Assembly: GCA_963817635.1 (NCBI GenBank)
Contig: CAWFPR010000016.1
Span: 228,786 to 292,785, forward strand
Direction of reading: 5' to 3'
DNA from: CAWFPR01 sp963817635
GTDB lineage: Bacteria; Acidobacteriota; Vicinamibacteria; Vicinamibacterales; 2-12-FULL-66-21
Length of the DNA stretch: 64,000 nt
Of the stretch, positions 38,514-49,575 are shown piece by piece. Each line of letters begins with the position of its first letter. Positions within the stretch are counted from its first letter, which is position 1. The translations under genes and the position numbers were made by a program. Below the pieces are notes generated by a model. It did not search any database, was not told the DNA's origin, and saw nothing but the letters and a program-made list of their open reading frames with translations.

Positions 38514-41500
38514 TTAGAAGCGGAACTTCGCCGCAAAGCGCACGCTGCGTGCGCCCTGCCAGCCGTTTGCGAGGCCGAACCGCGGGTCCTTGCGGACCGA
38601 CGGCGTAGCGGCCGCAATCGCGTCGGCGTCGAAGCCGGCGAAGAACTGTTCGGGGCTCGCGATGGGGATCGCATCGGGCGGATGATGCAGCCGTGCGAGC
38701 GACGAGACTTGCCGCCGACGCGCGCTCCTGGAAGTTCTCCTCGAACGCCCGCTCGCGCACGATGCCATCTGCGTCGAGCACGAACGTGCCGGGGTAGGGG
38801 ATGCCCGCGGCCTGGCCGGTCGCCCCGGTGTTGAGGATGCCGTACCTCCGGATCGATACGGCGTCGCGAAGTAGCTGCTCACGATCGCCTGGTCGAACAG
38901 GTTGATGACGTTTGCCTCGAATGTGACGTTCGTGTGGCGGAACAGCCGGACGTTCTGCATGATCGTCATGTCGGTCTGGCTGAACACCGGCGTGCGGCCC
39001 ATGCTGTTGCGCCCGAGATTCGATGACACGGCACGCCCTGGACCGTGACCGTACTGCTGCTGCGGCAGGCCGCTCGCGATCTGGTAGTAAGCGCCGCCGA
39101 CCGTGCGTGCCCCACGGCAGGCTCGTAGGTGGCCTGGAGCTTGAACTGGTGCGGACGGTCAGTGCCGAGCGGACCGTAGACCGGCGCGCCGGTCTCGTCG
39201 AACGACATGTACGAGGCCGTCGAAGAACCGGTTGACGCTCGGGCTCGTGCCGCCCGTTCTCGTCAGAGCTGGCCAGCCCCGAGTAGTTGCCGTAGAGCCG
39301 GCTCCACAGGTAGCTGGTGTTCACGACCAGTGGTTCGCCAGCCGCTTGGTCAGGCGGAACTCGATGCCGTCGTAGACGCGCTTGGCGCGGCGGCTGCGCT
39401 CGGGCAGGTCGGGCACGTCGCCCGGCCAGCGCAGCAGATTCTCGGCAGATGCCATAGCCCGGGATTCGCGATTATGAACACCTCGCCGACGCCTGGCGAC
39501 GCTGGATGCCCGACGTCTTCGATCGTCCGGTCGAGCCACTTGTGCGAGTAGCGGACGCCGACCGACATCAGGCGATTCAGCTCGTGGTCGCAGCCCGAGC
39601 GTGAACTCCTGCGTCCGGACCGGCTTCAGGTTCGGGTCGACGAGGTGTCGGTAGCCGGCTCGTTCGAGACGTGGCGGCGGTCCACCTGCTCGATGAACGT
39701 CCCCGGGCAGCCGCGCGCCGGTGTTGCCGTCGCAGTTGATCGCGGGCCAGTCGTAGGTGTCGAGCGTGTCAGTGAGTAGTCGATCCAGTGGTCGGCGCCC
39801 CACGCTGCCGCGCGGCATCTCGAGCTTCGCTGATGTCGTAGAACATGCCCCAGCTGCCGTACGTCTTCCATCTGACCGTCGCCCTGTCATGTCATAGGCG
39901 AAGCCGACGCGCGGCGCCAGCTTGTCCGTGAAGACTGAAGTCGAGGCTCGGGTTCTCCGGCCGATACGGACGGCACGTCCTCGCTGCTCGCCGCGCAGAC
40001 CCGAGGTTCAGCGTCAGCCGGTTGTTCACCGTCCAGGCATCCTGGACGAAGAGCGCCGAAGTTGTTCGCGTGGATCTTGCCTGCGGTGTAGCGCGCGGAG
40101 CACCGTCGAAGTAGCCGTAAGTCCCACGAACGACCGCGACGGCGGATCGTCGAGCGTGGTACGGATGGCGTTCCAGTTGAGCGCGATGTTCGGCGCCTGC
40201 GCGCCGGTGCATCACGTCGTTGCTCAGCCGCTCCCACTGAACGCCCGCCTTGAACGTGTGCTGGCCCATCCAGGCTGCCGTAGTAGGTGCTGTCAGCATT
40301 CACGCTGAAGCGGCCTGTAGTCGTCGTGGACGCTATGCGCGCTCGTTGGCAGATCGGCGTACCCACTCAACTGCTGGAGCGACCCGGGGATGTCCCCATA
40401 CGGGCACGGCCGATGAGCCTGGCGTGCCGGGACAGACGTTCGAGCTGGCTGAAGGTGCGGCGCAGTGTCGGTGGAGAACTCGGTCAGTCGTCATGTCGAA
40501 CGAGTTGTAGCTGAGGAACCCGACATTGAGCGTTCACGTAAAGTCTCGGTGACGATCGACCCAGTCCATCACGCTGCGGAGGAGTAGTGAAGGTCGTTCG
40601 GTCTGCGCTGGTAGCTCGTGGATCGCGGTTCGGGAGACGAGGGCTCGGATTCGCTGATGCTCGTGCCGTGTAGTTCGCTTGAGCCGGGCAGCGACTGAGC
40701 GACCCGTAGGTCGGTTCGTTGCTGCGCCGCGAACTTCATCCGCAGGTCTCTTGGCTGAGCTGCGCGGTCACGTTGTAATTGATGATTGTGGTCGTCGCTG
40801 TCTGATCGAGAACGTGCTGCGGTCCCGCCGCGCGGTTCTGAGTGAACGTCACCGTCCGCTCTTGCCTGGAGAGCTGCGGAATGTAGCCGACGAAGAACCA
40901 AGGCGATCGCGTCAGGAGCGGCCCGCCCAGATCGTCGATCAGCGGCTCGAGCGCTGTAGGCCGGATCGCGCGCGCCGTGTTGGTGTACTTGACATCGTCT
41001 GGTTCGCCGTGAACGGGTCTGAGGCGCAGCGCCGGCCGCTGCTCGCCGCGCAGGCGGATCGTTGTCGGTGTAGTAGAGTTCCGAGATCGCCGTGGAACTG
41101 CGTTGCGTGCCGCCTGCGCGTGATGGCACTGACGACACCGCCGGTGGCCGCACGGATACTCGGCGTTGTAGCCGCTCGACTTGACCTGCACTTCGCGAGA
41201 CGAAGTCGGTCACGCAGCGACGTGCTCGACGTGCCGGTCCGCAGCGACGTCGTATCGAGGCCGTCGACCATGTAGCGGTTCTCGGAACCGCTGGCCCCGT
41301 CGATCATGCAGTCCGCCGGCCTTCGGCTCTCGTTGTTGGTGCCCGGCGCCGTGGTGACGACGCTCGTGAAGTCGCGCCCCTTCGGAATGCGGTCGATGAT
41401 GTCCGTCTGGATGCTGACGGCAGCCGCATTCTGCTTCACGTCGATGAGCGGAGACTCGGCGGAGACCTGCACCGCTTCGGCTGATCCCGGCAATCGAGAG

Positions 41501-41828
41501 CGCAAAGTCGACTTTCAGGATCTGGCCGAGCTGACAGCTGGACCCTCTCGAATTTCTGCGTGCTGAAACCCGGTCAAGGTCGGCCGGTGACATCGAAGTA
41601 GCCGGGCGCGAGCGACGGAAACCGGTAGGTGCCGGTCGGCATCGCTGACCGCCGTGTTGACGACCCCGCCAGCGCGAGCGGGCTTCGACCGTGACCCCGG
41701 GCAGCACCGCTCCGGATGCGTCCTTGACCACGCCCTCGATGGATCCCCGCGTTTCCTGTGCCGACGCCAGCGGCGTCAGCAGCAGTACAGAGCGCGAGCA
41801 TGCCAGGCAGAATGGCATATCGCTTCAT
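38514..41828 (-). pseudogene. TonB-dependent receptor copy 1, riddled with indels, with a redoxin fragment
   Basis: Paralogue of the receptor at 42943-45959. It starts MKRYAILPGMLAL and ETRGSIEGVVKDASGAVLPG (carboxypeptidase-regulatory-like domain) with the same AGGAGGAGAG ribosome site, and ends RSVRFAAKFRF. Between, the frame changes every 10-120 bp, mostly by one-base insertions; matching peptides such as VGVRYSHKWLDRTIEDVG and VFIIANPG can be followed in all three frames. Near the 3' end, about 51 codons (38699-38853) do not belong: they encode YGILNTG...GIPYPGTFVLDADG...FQERASAASL, characteristic of AhpC/TSA redoxins. The receptor resumes as IPIASPEQFFAGFDAD. Either a pseudogene or a badly assembled region. 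The expected role is uptake of a large ligand such as an oligosaccharide across the outer membrane. Confidence 0.8.
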
Positions 41829-41890
41829 CTCTCCTCCTGAGTGAAACCGACATGCACGAAACTTGCAAAACCCTGGGATGGGTTCCGCGG

Positions 41891-41920
41891 ACTATAGAGC
41901 AGGTTATGGAAGGTTATCAA
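41891..41920 (-). promoter_or_regulatory. Candidate promoter of TonB receptor copy 1
   Basis: Minus strand: TTGATA, 18 bp, TATAGT. The TATAGT box and its flanks (CCTGCTCTATAGTCCGC) are conserved in front of copy 2, where the spacing is 17 bp. Confidence 0.5.
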
Positions 41921-42019
41921 CAAGAGATTTGCTGGGACGAATGGATACAACAGGCAGGATCGGAAACAGGCAGGAATTGGATTCCCGAGGGTGAGGGAGG
42001 GCGGTTTTGCCGAATCACC

Positions 42020-42050
42020 GGCCGAAGGGGACGACGCGTCCCCTCCGGCC
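42020..42050 (-). terminator. Hairpin after the glycine-zipper gene
   Basis: Minus strand: strong stem AGGGGACG/CGTCCCCT with outer GGCC pairs, 15 nt after the stop at 42066. No T-run follows directly, so it may be a weak terminator or a bare mRNA stem. Confidence 0.5.
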
Positions 42051-42065
42051 GGGCGAACGTGGTGA

Positions 42066-42665
42066 CTATTGCCTGCGGCGCGTGATCTGATCCCAGAGCG
42101 CCGCGCCGCCGCCGCCGAGCACGGCGCCGATGAGCGCGCCCTTCTTGCCGCCGATCGCGGCACCCACACCTGCGCCGGCGCCGGCCGAGGATCCGATGAT
42201 GACGGCGCTCTTCTGCACCGAGCGCGTCTTCTTCACCGTGCGCACGGATCGCGGCGATTCGTAGACCACCTGCCGTGCAGGAACCGGTCGCGCGGCCACC
42301 GCCGGATAGGCGTCCGGCTGCACGATGCGCGCGTCACCGAGATCGTCCGTGAGGGCGCCCGGCACGACGCGGGAGGCGGCGCGATAGACCAGCGGTGCGG
42401 TCGGCACCTGCGCACTCGCGAGCGCCTCGCCGGCCGACACGCACTCGACCTGCGACACCGCCACGCCATTGACGATCGCCGGCCGCACGAGCGCGCGCTG
42501 GTGCGGTTCGCAGCTGACGATCACCGGCGTCGCCGGCTGCTGACCTGTCGCGACATCCTGCGCGCGCACACCGGCCGCGTTCGTGCCGCATCCATACGTG
42601 AGAAGCAGCGCCCCGATGCCAGCCGCGCCGGCGGCGTATCTCCACTGCGAATATTTCGCTCTCAT
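42066..42665 (-). CDS. Glycine-zipper envelope protein
   Basis: About 199 aa. N-terminal membrane/signal segment (YAAGAAGIGALLLTYGCG), a variable middle rich in Val/Ala/Pro, and a C-terminal glycine zipper (SSAGAGAGVGAAIGGKKG then ALIGAVLGGGGAALWD) like those of outer-membrane or pore-forming envelope proteins. An excellent AGGAGG site sets the start at 42665 rather than 42686. It sits between the two TonB receptor copies in the same direction. Function unknown. Confidence 0.78.
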   Translation of the reverse strand: MRAKYSQWRYAAGAAGIGALLLTYGCGTNAAGVRAQDVATGQQPATPVIVSCEPHQRALVRPAIVNGVAVSQVECVSAGEALASAQVPTAPLVYRAASRVVPGALTDDLGDARIVQPDAYPAVAARPVPARQVVYESPRSVRTVKKTRSVQKSAVIIGSSAGAGAGVGAAIGGKKGALIGAVLGGGGAALWDQITRRRQ

Positions 42666-42880
42666 GCTCACCTCCTCATCCGTCACGGGTGATCACTCCA
42701 AGGGAGGTGCCAGGCCTGGAATCCGCAGGATTGCTCGCATTTCGGCGCCGTTTGTGCCGCCGAAGCTCACCGGGAGCGGGTCAAACTGTCCTGGGAACCG
42801 GTCATCTCTGCGGGCGATTGGGGACGGCAGGAATGGCGCCCTGCCAGAGCCGGAAGCAGAGCGTTAAGGTGGGGGCGTCA

Positions 42881-42913
42881 AGAGAAAGGGCAGGTCCCCG
42901 ATGAGACCTGCCC
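42881..42913 (-). terminator. Rho-independent terminator after TonB receptor copy 2
   Basis: Minus strand: 9-bp stem GGGCAGGTC/GACCTGCCC with an 8-nt loop, then TTTCTCTT. It is 30 nt after the stop at 42943. Confidence 0.82.
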
Positions 42914-42942
42914 CCTCGTTCCGGCGGACGCCCGCCGATCGG

Positions 42943-45900
42943 TCAGAACGTGATCTTCGCCTGCACGCGGAACGTGCGCGAGCCCTGATACTGATCCGGC
43001 AGGCCGAAGCGCGGGTCGGGCCGAATCGAGCTGCGCGAGGCCGCCAGCGCCGCCGAGTCGAAGCCCTGGAAGAACTGCGCATCGGTCAGGCCGCTGATCT
43101 GGTCGCGGTACCGCGCCGTGAAGTACCGCGTGACGATGTCCTGGTCGAACAGGTTGGTGACGTTCAGGCCGATGTTCAGCCGCGAGTGTCCCGACAGCGG
43201 CACGTCGTGCTGGAGGAACAGGTTCGTGTTGCTGAAGACCGGGCTCCGGCCCATGTTGTTGCGGCCGTGGTCGAACACCGGTACGCTCTTGAACGTGATG
43301 GTGCTGCTCTGGGGCGTGCCGCTTGCGAGGAAGTAGTCGCCCCCGATCGTCGTGCCCCACGGCAGATCGTAGGTCGCCTGGAGCTTGAACTGATGCGGGC
43401 GATCCGTGCCGAGCGGACCGAACACCGGCTGGCCGCTCTCGTCGAACGACATGTACAGGCCATCGAAGAACCGGTTGACACTCGGACTGTTGCGGCCGTT
43501 CTCGTCCGAACTGGACAACCCGGAGTAGTTGCCGTACACCCGGCTCCAGAGATAGCTGGTGTTGAGCGACCAGCGGTTGGACAGGCGCTTGCGGAGGCGG
43601 AACTCGACGCCGTCATAGTCGCGCCTGGCCGCGGGCTGCGCAGGGCACGAGGCGCAGGTGCCGGCGAGGGTGAATTCCGCGATGCCGTAGCCCGGGTTCG
43701 CGATCATGAAGACCTCGCCGACGCCGGCCACCTGGATCCCGACGTCCTCGATCGTCCGATCGAGCCATTTGTGCGCGTAGCGCACCCCGACCGACATCGT
43801 GCGATTCAGCTCGTGGTCCATGCCGATGGTGAACTCCTGCGTCCGCACCGGCTTGAGGTTCGGGTCGATCAGGTTGTTGCTCGCGTCGTTCGACACGTGA
43901 CGCCGGTCGGCCTGCTCGATGAACGTCCCGGCGCAGCCGCCGCCGGAAGGCCCCTCGCAGTCGAGCGACGGCCAGTCGTACGTGTCGAGCGTGTAATGAT
44001 AGTCAATCCAGTGTTCGGCGCCCCACGCGCCGCGCGGCATCTCGAGCTTGCTGATGTCGTAGAACATGCCCCAGCTGCCGTACGCCTTCTAGCGGCCGTC
44101 GCCGTGCAGGTCGTAGGCGAATCCGAGCCGTGGCGCCAGCTTGTCGGCGAGACTGAAGTCGAGGCTCGGGTTCTCGGGCCGGTACGAGGGAATGCGTTCG
44201 CTGTCGCCGCGCAGGCCGAGGTTCAGCGTCAGCCTGTTGTTCACGGTCCAGGCATCCTGGATGAAGACGCCGATGTTGTTGGCGTGAATCTTCCCGCCCG
44301 TGTATCGCGTCGCGACCGTGTAGTACCCATAGGCGCCACGGACGACGCGCGGCGGATCGTCCAGCGTCGTGCGGCTGGCGTTCCAGGCGATGGAGACGGT
44401 CGGCGCCTGCGCGCCCGTGAGCACGTCGTTGCTGAGACGTTCCCACTGCACGCCGGCCTTGAACGTGTGCTGCCCCATCCAGCTGCCGTAGTAGGTGCTG
44501 TCGGCGTTCACGCCCAGCCGGCCGTACTTGTCGCGCACGTTGCGGGAACTGGTCGGCAGGTCGGCATAGCCGCTCAACTGCTGGAGCGACGCCGGAATGT
44601 CACCGAATGGACAAGCGGACGTGCCCGGCGTGCCGTTGCAGACGTTCGACCCGCTGAAGGTGTGCCGCAGGGCCGTCGAGAACTCCTCGGTCGTCACGTT
44701 GAACGAGTTGTAGGTCAGGTACCCGACGTTCGTGTTGATGAAGAACTTCGGGGTGACCACCCACGAGATCTCGCCGACGTACCGAGTCATTGGTCCCGTT
44801 GGTCGTGATGGGATTCGGGTAGAGGCTCGGGTTGCTCGTGCTCGTGCCGTCAGGCTCTTTCCCCGGCAGCGACTGCGCGCCGTACGACCGGCTGTTGCTG
44901 CCGGCGAACTTGGCGCGCAGGGCCGTGCTCAATCTGCGCCGTCACGTTGTAGTTCAGGTTGCGCGTCTCGTCGTCGGATCGGAACGTCTCCGTGTTGCCG
45001 CCGTTCGTGAAGGTGACGGTCCGTTTCTGCCGGCCGTACTGCGGCCCGTAGCCGGCGAAGAACCACGCGCGGTCGCGCAGCAGCGGCCCGCCCACGTCGC
45101 CGATGAGGTCGAGGTTGTAGGCCGGGTCCCGCGGCGTGCTCGTGTACTCGGACAGCGTCTGGTTCGCGGGGTTCAGCCGGAGCGACGGGCGGACCTTGCC
45201 GGCCCAGTTGTCGTTCGAGTAGTAGGATCCGAGATCGCCGTGCAGCGCGTTGGTGCCCGCCTTGGTGATCGCGTTGATGACACCGCCCGTGGCCGCGCGG
45301 TACTCCGCGTTGTACCCGCTCGACTTGACCTGCACTTCCGAGACGAAGTCGGTCAGCAGCGACGACTGCGACGTCCCGTTCCGCAGCGACGTCGTGTCGA
45401 GCCCGTCGATGACGTAGCGGTTTTCCGCACCGCTCGAGCCGTCAATCTGCAGCCCGCCCGCCTTGGCTTCCTGGTTGGTGCCGGGCGCCGTGGTGATCAC
45501 GCTCGTGAAGTTGCGCCCCTTCGGAATGCGGTCGATGATGTCCGACTGGATGCTGACCGCCGCCGCATTCTGCTTCACGTCGATCAGCGGCGATTCGGCG
45601 GACACCTGCACCGTTTCCGACATGCCGGCAATCGACAGCGCGAAATCCACCTTCAGGATCTGTCCGAGCTGGAGCTGGATGTTCTCGACCTTCCTGGGGC
45701 CGAAGCCCGTGAGCGTGGCCGACACCTCGTAGATGCCGGGCGTGAGCGACGGGAATCGGTAGCCGCCCGCCGAGTCGCTCACGGCCGTGCTGACCGCGGC
45801 GCCGACGGAACGGGCTTCGATGGTGGCGCCGGGCAGGACCGCTCCCGATGCGTCCTTGACCACGCCCTCGATGGATCCTCGCGTTTCCTGCGCGGACGCC

Positions 45901-45959
45901 AGCGGCGCCAGCAGCAGGACAAGTGCAAGGACGCCAGGCACAATGGCAGTTCGCTTCAT
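42943..45959 (-). CDS. TonB-dependent receptor copy 2 (two frameshifts and an amber codon)
   Basis: About 1000 aa when joined. Signal peptide (MKRTAIVPGVLALVLLLAPLASAQ), carboxypeptidase-regulatory-like domain (GSIEGVVKDASGAVLPGAT), plug (IIDRIPKGRNFTSVITTAPGTNQ, RYVIDGLDTTSL) and a large beta-barrel ending VQAKITF with terminal Phe. Such receptors import sugars or other ligands with TonB energy. Three lesions interrupt it: an extra base at 44933, an extra C after GTAC at 44779-44783, and an in-frame TAG at 44089-44091 where copy 1 and the context call for Trp. Everything between is well conserved, so the lesions are recent or artefactual. AGGAGGAGAG precedes the start at 45959; a terminator follows. 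Confidence 0.87.
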
Positions 45960-46026
45960 CTCTCCTCCTGAGTGAACCGAGTTGCAGGAACCCCGAATAC
46001 GCCGTTCGATATAGACGGGTTGGCGG

Positions 46027-46055
46027 ACTATAGAACAGGTACTGAGTATGAGCAA
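46027..46055 (-). promoter_or_regulatory. Candidate promoter of TonB receptor copy 2
   Basis: Minus strand: TTGCTC, 17 bp, TATAGT, about 67 nt before the start codon. The TATAGT and its flanks are shared with the copy-1 upstream region although the rest of the two leaders differs. Confidence 0.55.
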
Positions 46056-46344
46056 TGGTGATTTTCGGCTCCCGGGACTCCGACCCGCCCGATGGCGGCG
46101 TCGAAGCGGTGCGGGTGCCCCCCACGAAATTCGCCGAAACACACAGTGTTTTCGCGCTGTTTTGCAGACGGGCCGGGCCGTGGGAAGATCGAACGTCCGC
46201 GTTACGGCTCAGCCGGGTGAATTTCCGCCTGACGGGATTTTTCGGCGGACGACCCGCCGGGCGGGAGCATCGAGGCCCGTGTGCGGACTGCGGATACGGG
46301 GGGGCCACGGCGTGACACGTGTCGCGCGCGTGAGCCGCATTGCA

Positions 46345-46368
46345 TCCGGCTTCCGCCGGACGGCAGAG
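46345..46368 (+). repeat. REP-like palindrome, CCGGCTTC/GCCGGA family, copy 2
   Basis: TCCGGC, loop TTCC, GCCGGA, followed by CGGCAGAG. It matches the copy at 10111-10134 in 22 of 24 positions. It ends 9 nt before the DUF3891 start codon. Confidence 0.7.
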
Positions 46369-46377
46369 ACACGGACT

Positions 46378-47079
46378 ATGATCCTGCGACGAGACGGCGA
46401 CGCTTGGCTCTGCATCCAGCAGATGGATCACGCCGGGATGGCCGCTGACCTCATGACACGATGGAAGGACCTCGACCGCCATCCGCGCCGCGACGAGATC
46501 TTCCTCGCCATTCGACAGCACGACAACGGGTGGATCGAGGAAGACGACCGGACTCACGTGGACCCATCGGGGGAGGCGCTCGATTTCATGTCAGTGCCCG
46601 CCGCGGTCAAGCACCGCATCTGGCCGCGCGCGGTCGCCCGCCTGGAGCGGGACCATCCCTACGTCGCGGCGCTGGTCGCGCAGCACGCCCTGACGGTGCA
46701 CGGCCAGCAGCGCGTGGACGGCGCGTGGCGCCCCTTCTTCGAGACCATGGAGGGCCTGCGGTCCACCCTGCTGGATCGCGCGGGCGCGTGGGCGAATGCG
46801 GCACTCGACGAGGACTATCGATTCGTGCAGCTGGCGGACCAGCTCTCACTGATTTTCTGCAACGGCTGGACGGCGCCCTTTCCGCGCCACGGCGGCCGCA
46901 GCATCCTGACGGGCCACACGCTCGTCACGAGCCCCGACCCCTTCGAAGGCGCCAGCGTCCCAATCCAGGTGGCGGCGCGCCGCATCCCTGCGCGGCGCTT
47001 CGACTCCCCCGCCGACCTGCGGGCCGCGATCGGACAGGCGCCGGTCGAAACGCTCAGCGGGACGCTGCAAGGAGCCTGA
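46378..47079 (+). CDS. DUF3891 family protein
   Basis: 233 aa. Helical protein with the family pattern of conserved His and Asp residues: QMDHAGMAADLM, IRQHDNGWIEEDD and LVAQHALTVHG, then FVQLADQLSLIFCNGW. The spaced H/HD motifs suggest a metal-binding HD-like site. Function is unknown. The stop overlaps the response-regulator start (TGATG), so it is the first gene of a regulatory operon. Confidence 0.82.
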   Translation: MILRRDGDAWLCIQQMDHAGMAADLMTRWKDLDRHPRRDEIFLAIRQHDNGWIEEDDRTHVDPSGEALDFMSVPAAVKHRIWPRAVARLERDHPYVAALVAQHALTVHGQQRVDGAWRPFFETMEGLRSTLLDRAGAWANAALDEDYRFVQLADQLSLIFCNGWTAPFPRHGGRSILTGHTLVTSPDPFEGASVPIQVAARRIPARRFDSPADLRAAIGQAPVETLSGTLQGA

Positions 47080-47757
47080 TGGCGCGCATCCTGGTGGTGG
47101 AGGACGACCGCGACATCGCCGACCTCGTCGCGCATTACCTTCGGAAGGCGGGCCACTCGGTCGATCAGCTGTCGGCCGGATCCGCGGTGATGGCGCGCCT
47201 GCGCGAGCAGCCGGCCGACCTCGTGATCCTCGATCTGATGCTGCCCGGGATGGACGGCCTGCTGGTCTGCCAGGCCATCCGTGTGGAGCCGGCGACCTCG
47301 GCCATCCCGGTGATCATGCTCACGGCGCGCGGCGAGGAATCCGATCGGATCGCGGGGCTCGAGCTGGGCGCCGACGACTACGTCACCAAGCCGTTCAGCG
47401 CCAAGGAACTCGTCGCGCGCGTCGGTGCCCGGCTGCGCCGCCCGGGAGCGGCCCGGCCGTCAAGGCCGGACGTGGTCCGGTACCGGCGGGATCACGATCG
47501 ACGCCGATCGGCACACCGTGACGAGCGACGGGCAGGACGTCCGCCTCACGGCCAAGGAGTTCCTGCTGCTGCAGTACCTCGTGCAGCACCGCGGGCGCGT
47601 GCTGTCACGCGACGTGCTGCTGACGGATGTCTGGGGCTATCAGTACACGGGCGGCACCCGGACCGTGGACGTCCACATCCGGCGCCTGCGCGAGAAGCTG
47701 CCGGTACTCAACGACGCCATCGAAACCGTCAAGCAGTTCGGGTACAAGCTCCTGTGA
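47079..47757 (+). CDS. PhoB-like response regulator (one frameshift)
   Basis: About 225 aa after removing one C at 47485. Receiver domain: ILVVEDDRDIADLVAHYL, phospho-acceptor Asp in LVILDLMLPGMDGL, Thr in VIMLTARGEE, Lys in DDYVTKPFSAKELV. The winged-helix DNA-binding domain follows after the shift: LTAKEFLLLQYLVQHRG, LLTDVWGYQYTGGTRTVDVHI and RRLREKL. The extra C again follows GTAC. The stop overlaps the kinase GTG start. With the phosphate genes downstream, it is the best candidate for the regulator acting at the Pho boxes near 51.2-51.4 kb. Confidence 0.87.
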
Positions 47758-49575
47758 CGTTCCGCCGACGCCTGTTCGTGACGTCGCTCGCCGCCGCAGC
47801 CCTGACGCTCGCCGCCTCGACCGCGCTCGTCTCGTGGTCGATCCGCCGGACCCTCGACGCGCAGATCGAGCGAGGCCTCGTCAACGAAGCGCGCCTGGCC
47901 GCCGAGACCCTCTCGCATCGGCGCGCCGCGACGCCGGCAGAACTCGACGCGGAAGCCCACGCGATTGGCCGCCTCGTCTCGACCCGCGTCACCTTCATCG
48001 CACCCGACGGCACCGTCGTCGGCGATTCCGAGCTGGGGCCCGCCGAACTGGCGACGCTCGAGAATCACGGGACGCGCCCCGAGGTGATTCAGGCCAGAGC
48101 GCGAGGGTGTGGGCCGGTCGCGGCGGTACAGCGCCACCCTCAGGATTGACATGCTGTACGTGGCGGTCGAGGTTCGCAGCCCGGGCTCGCCGGGACTGTC
48201 GGAGGTGCGCCTGGCGCTGCCGATGACCGCGGTCCGCGACCAGCTCGCCACGGTGCGGCGCCTGGCCGTGGTGGCGCTGGGTGTGGGGCTGCTCGCGGCC
48301 GTCGGGCTCGCGTGGGCCGCCTCGTCGCTCCTCGCCCGGCGCGTGAGCGCGATCGGCCGCGTCGCCGAACGGTACGCGGCTGGCGACGTGTCACAGCCGT
48401 CGCGCGACTACGGGACCGATGAGATCGGCACAGTCGCACGGGTGCTCGACGAGTCGGTGCGGGAAGTCGCCCGGCGCGCCGCCGACCTCGAATCCGATCG
48501 CGCGCGCATGGCCGCCATCCTGAGCGGCATGATCGAAGGCGTGCTCGTGGTCAACCAGCAGGGGCGGCTGCTGCTCGTCAACGGCGCGGCGCGACGGATG
48601 TTGAGGCTCCAGGAGGCGCCCGAGGGCCGCCACTACCTCGAGATCGTGCGGCACCCGGAAATCGCCTCGCAGATCGGCGAAGCCCTCGCCGGCCGCGCCG
48701 GCGAAGGGCGGGAGCTGACGCTGCCGGGCGCGCCAGACACGATCTTCATCGCACGTACGGCGCCGGTCCTGTCGCCGGACGTTCGCGGCGCGGTGCTCGT
48801 CCTGCACGACATCACCGATCTGCGCCGGGCGGATCGCGTGCGCCGCGACTTCGTGGCCAACGTCTCGCACGAGCTGCGCACGCCGCTCACCGCCGTGCGC
48901 GGCTACGTCGAGGCGCTGCTCGACGGCGACACCGATGCAGATCAGTCGCGCGCGTTCCTCGAGACGATCGCGCGGCACACGCTACGGATGGAGCGGCTGG
49001 TCCGCGACCTGCTGCGGCTGGCCCGGCTCGACGCCGGACAGGAGTCGCTGGAGCGCATCGCCTGTCCGGTCGAGTCGCTGTTCGACGGGGTCGCGGCCGA
49101 CCTGGCCTCGCTCATCGAGGACCGCCGCCAGGAAGTGGTGCTCGACGTGGCGCCGGACGCGGCGACGGTCACCGGCGATCCCGCGAAGCTGCACGATGCG
49201 CTGCGCAACCTGCTCGAGAACGCCACCCATTACGCGCCCGAAGCGAGCCGGATCGTCATGACGTCGCGCCGGACGGCAGGCGGCATGACGCTGTCGGTCA
49301 CCGACGAGGGGCCAGGCATTCCGGACGAGGATCTGCCGCGGGTGTTCGAGCGTTTCTACCGCGTGGACAAGGCGCGCGCGCGCGGCGCGCGCGATCCCGG
49401 CGGCACGGGCCTGGGGCTCGCGATCGTCAAGCACCTGGTCGAACTGCACGGCGGATCGGTCGCGGTCACGAATCGTCCGGAGGGCGGGGCGATCTTCACG
49501 ATCACGCTGAAGGCAACCTCCAGCCCGGAAACCGGCGGCCGTCAGGGCGCGACCGTCACCGACACCAGCCAATAG
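47754..49575 (+). CDS. PhoR-like sensor histidine kinase (one frameshift)
   Basis: About 606 aa when joined. N-terminal membrane helix (LFVTSLAAAALTLAASTALVSW), periplasmic sensing region with one extra base near 48100, second helix (VVALGVGLLAAVGLAWAA), HAMP, a PAS-like domain (ILSGMIEGVLVVNQQGRLLLVN), then HisKA (VANVSHELRTPLTAVRGY) and ATPase boxes (LRNLLENATHYAPEAS, DEGPGIPDEDL, GGTGLGLAIVKHL). The PhoR-type order supports phosphate sensing. The 3' end overlaps the convergent pit gene by 34 bp. Confidence 0.87.

Larger units (their letters stand above)
45960..46377. other. Intergenic region upstream of TonB receptor copy 2
   Basis: A 418-bp gap between divergent genes. It holds the candidate promoter of receptor copy 2 and one REP-like palindrome. 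No convincing gene was seen: open frames here lack family features and ribosome sites. Confidence 0.6.

Noticed and set aside
38514..41828. Programmed frameshifting in TonB receptor copy 1
   Set aside because: Far too many shifts, in all directions, with no slippery sequences; decay or poor assembly is simpler.
42901..44808. Open frame of 635 codons on the plus strand
   Set aside because: Exact antisense of TonB receptor copy 2; composition is that of a shadow frame.
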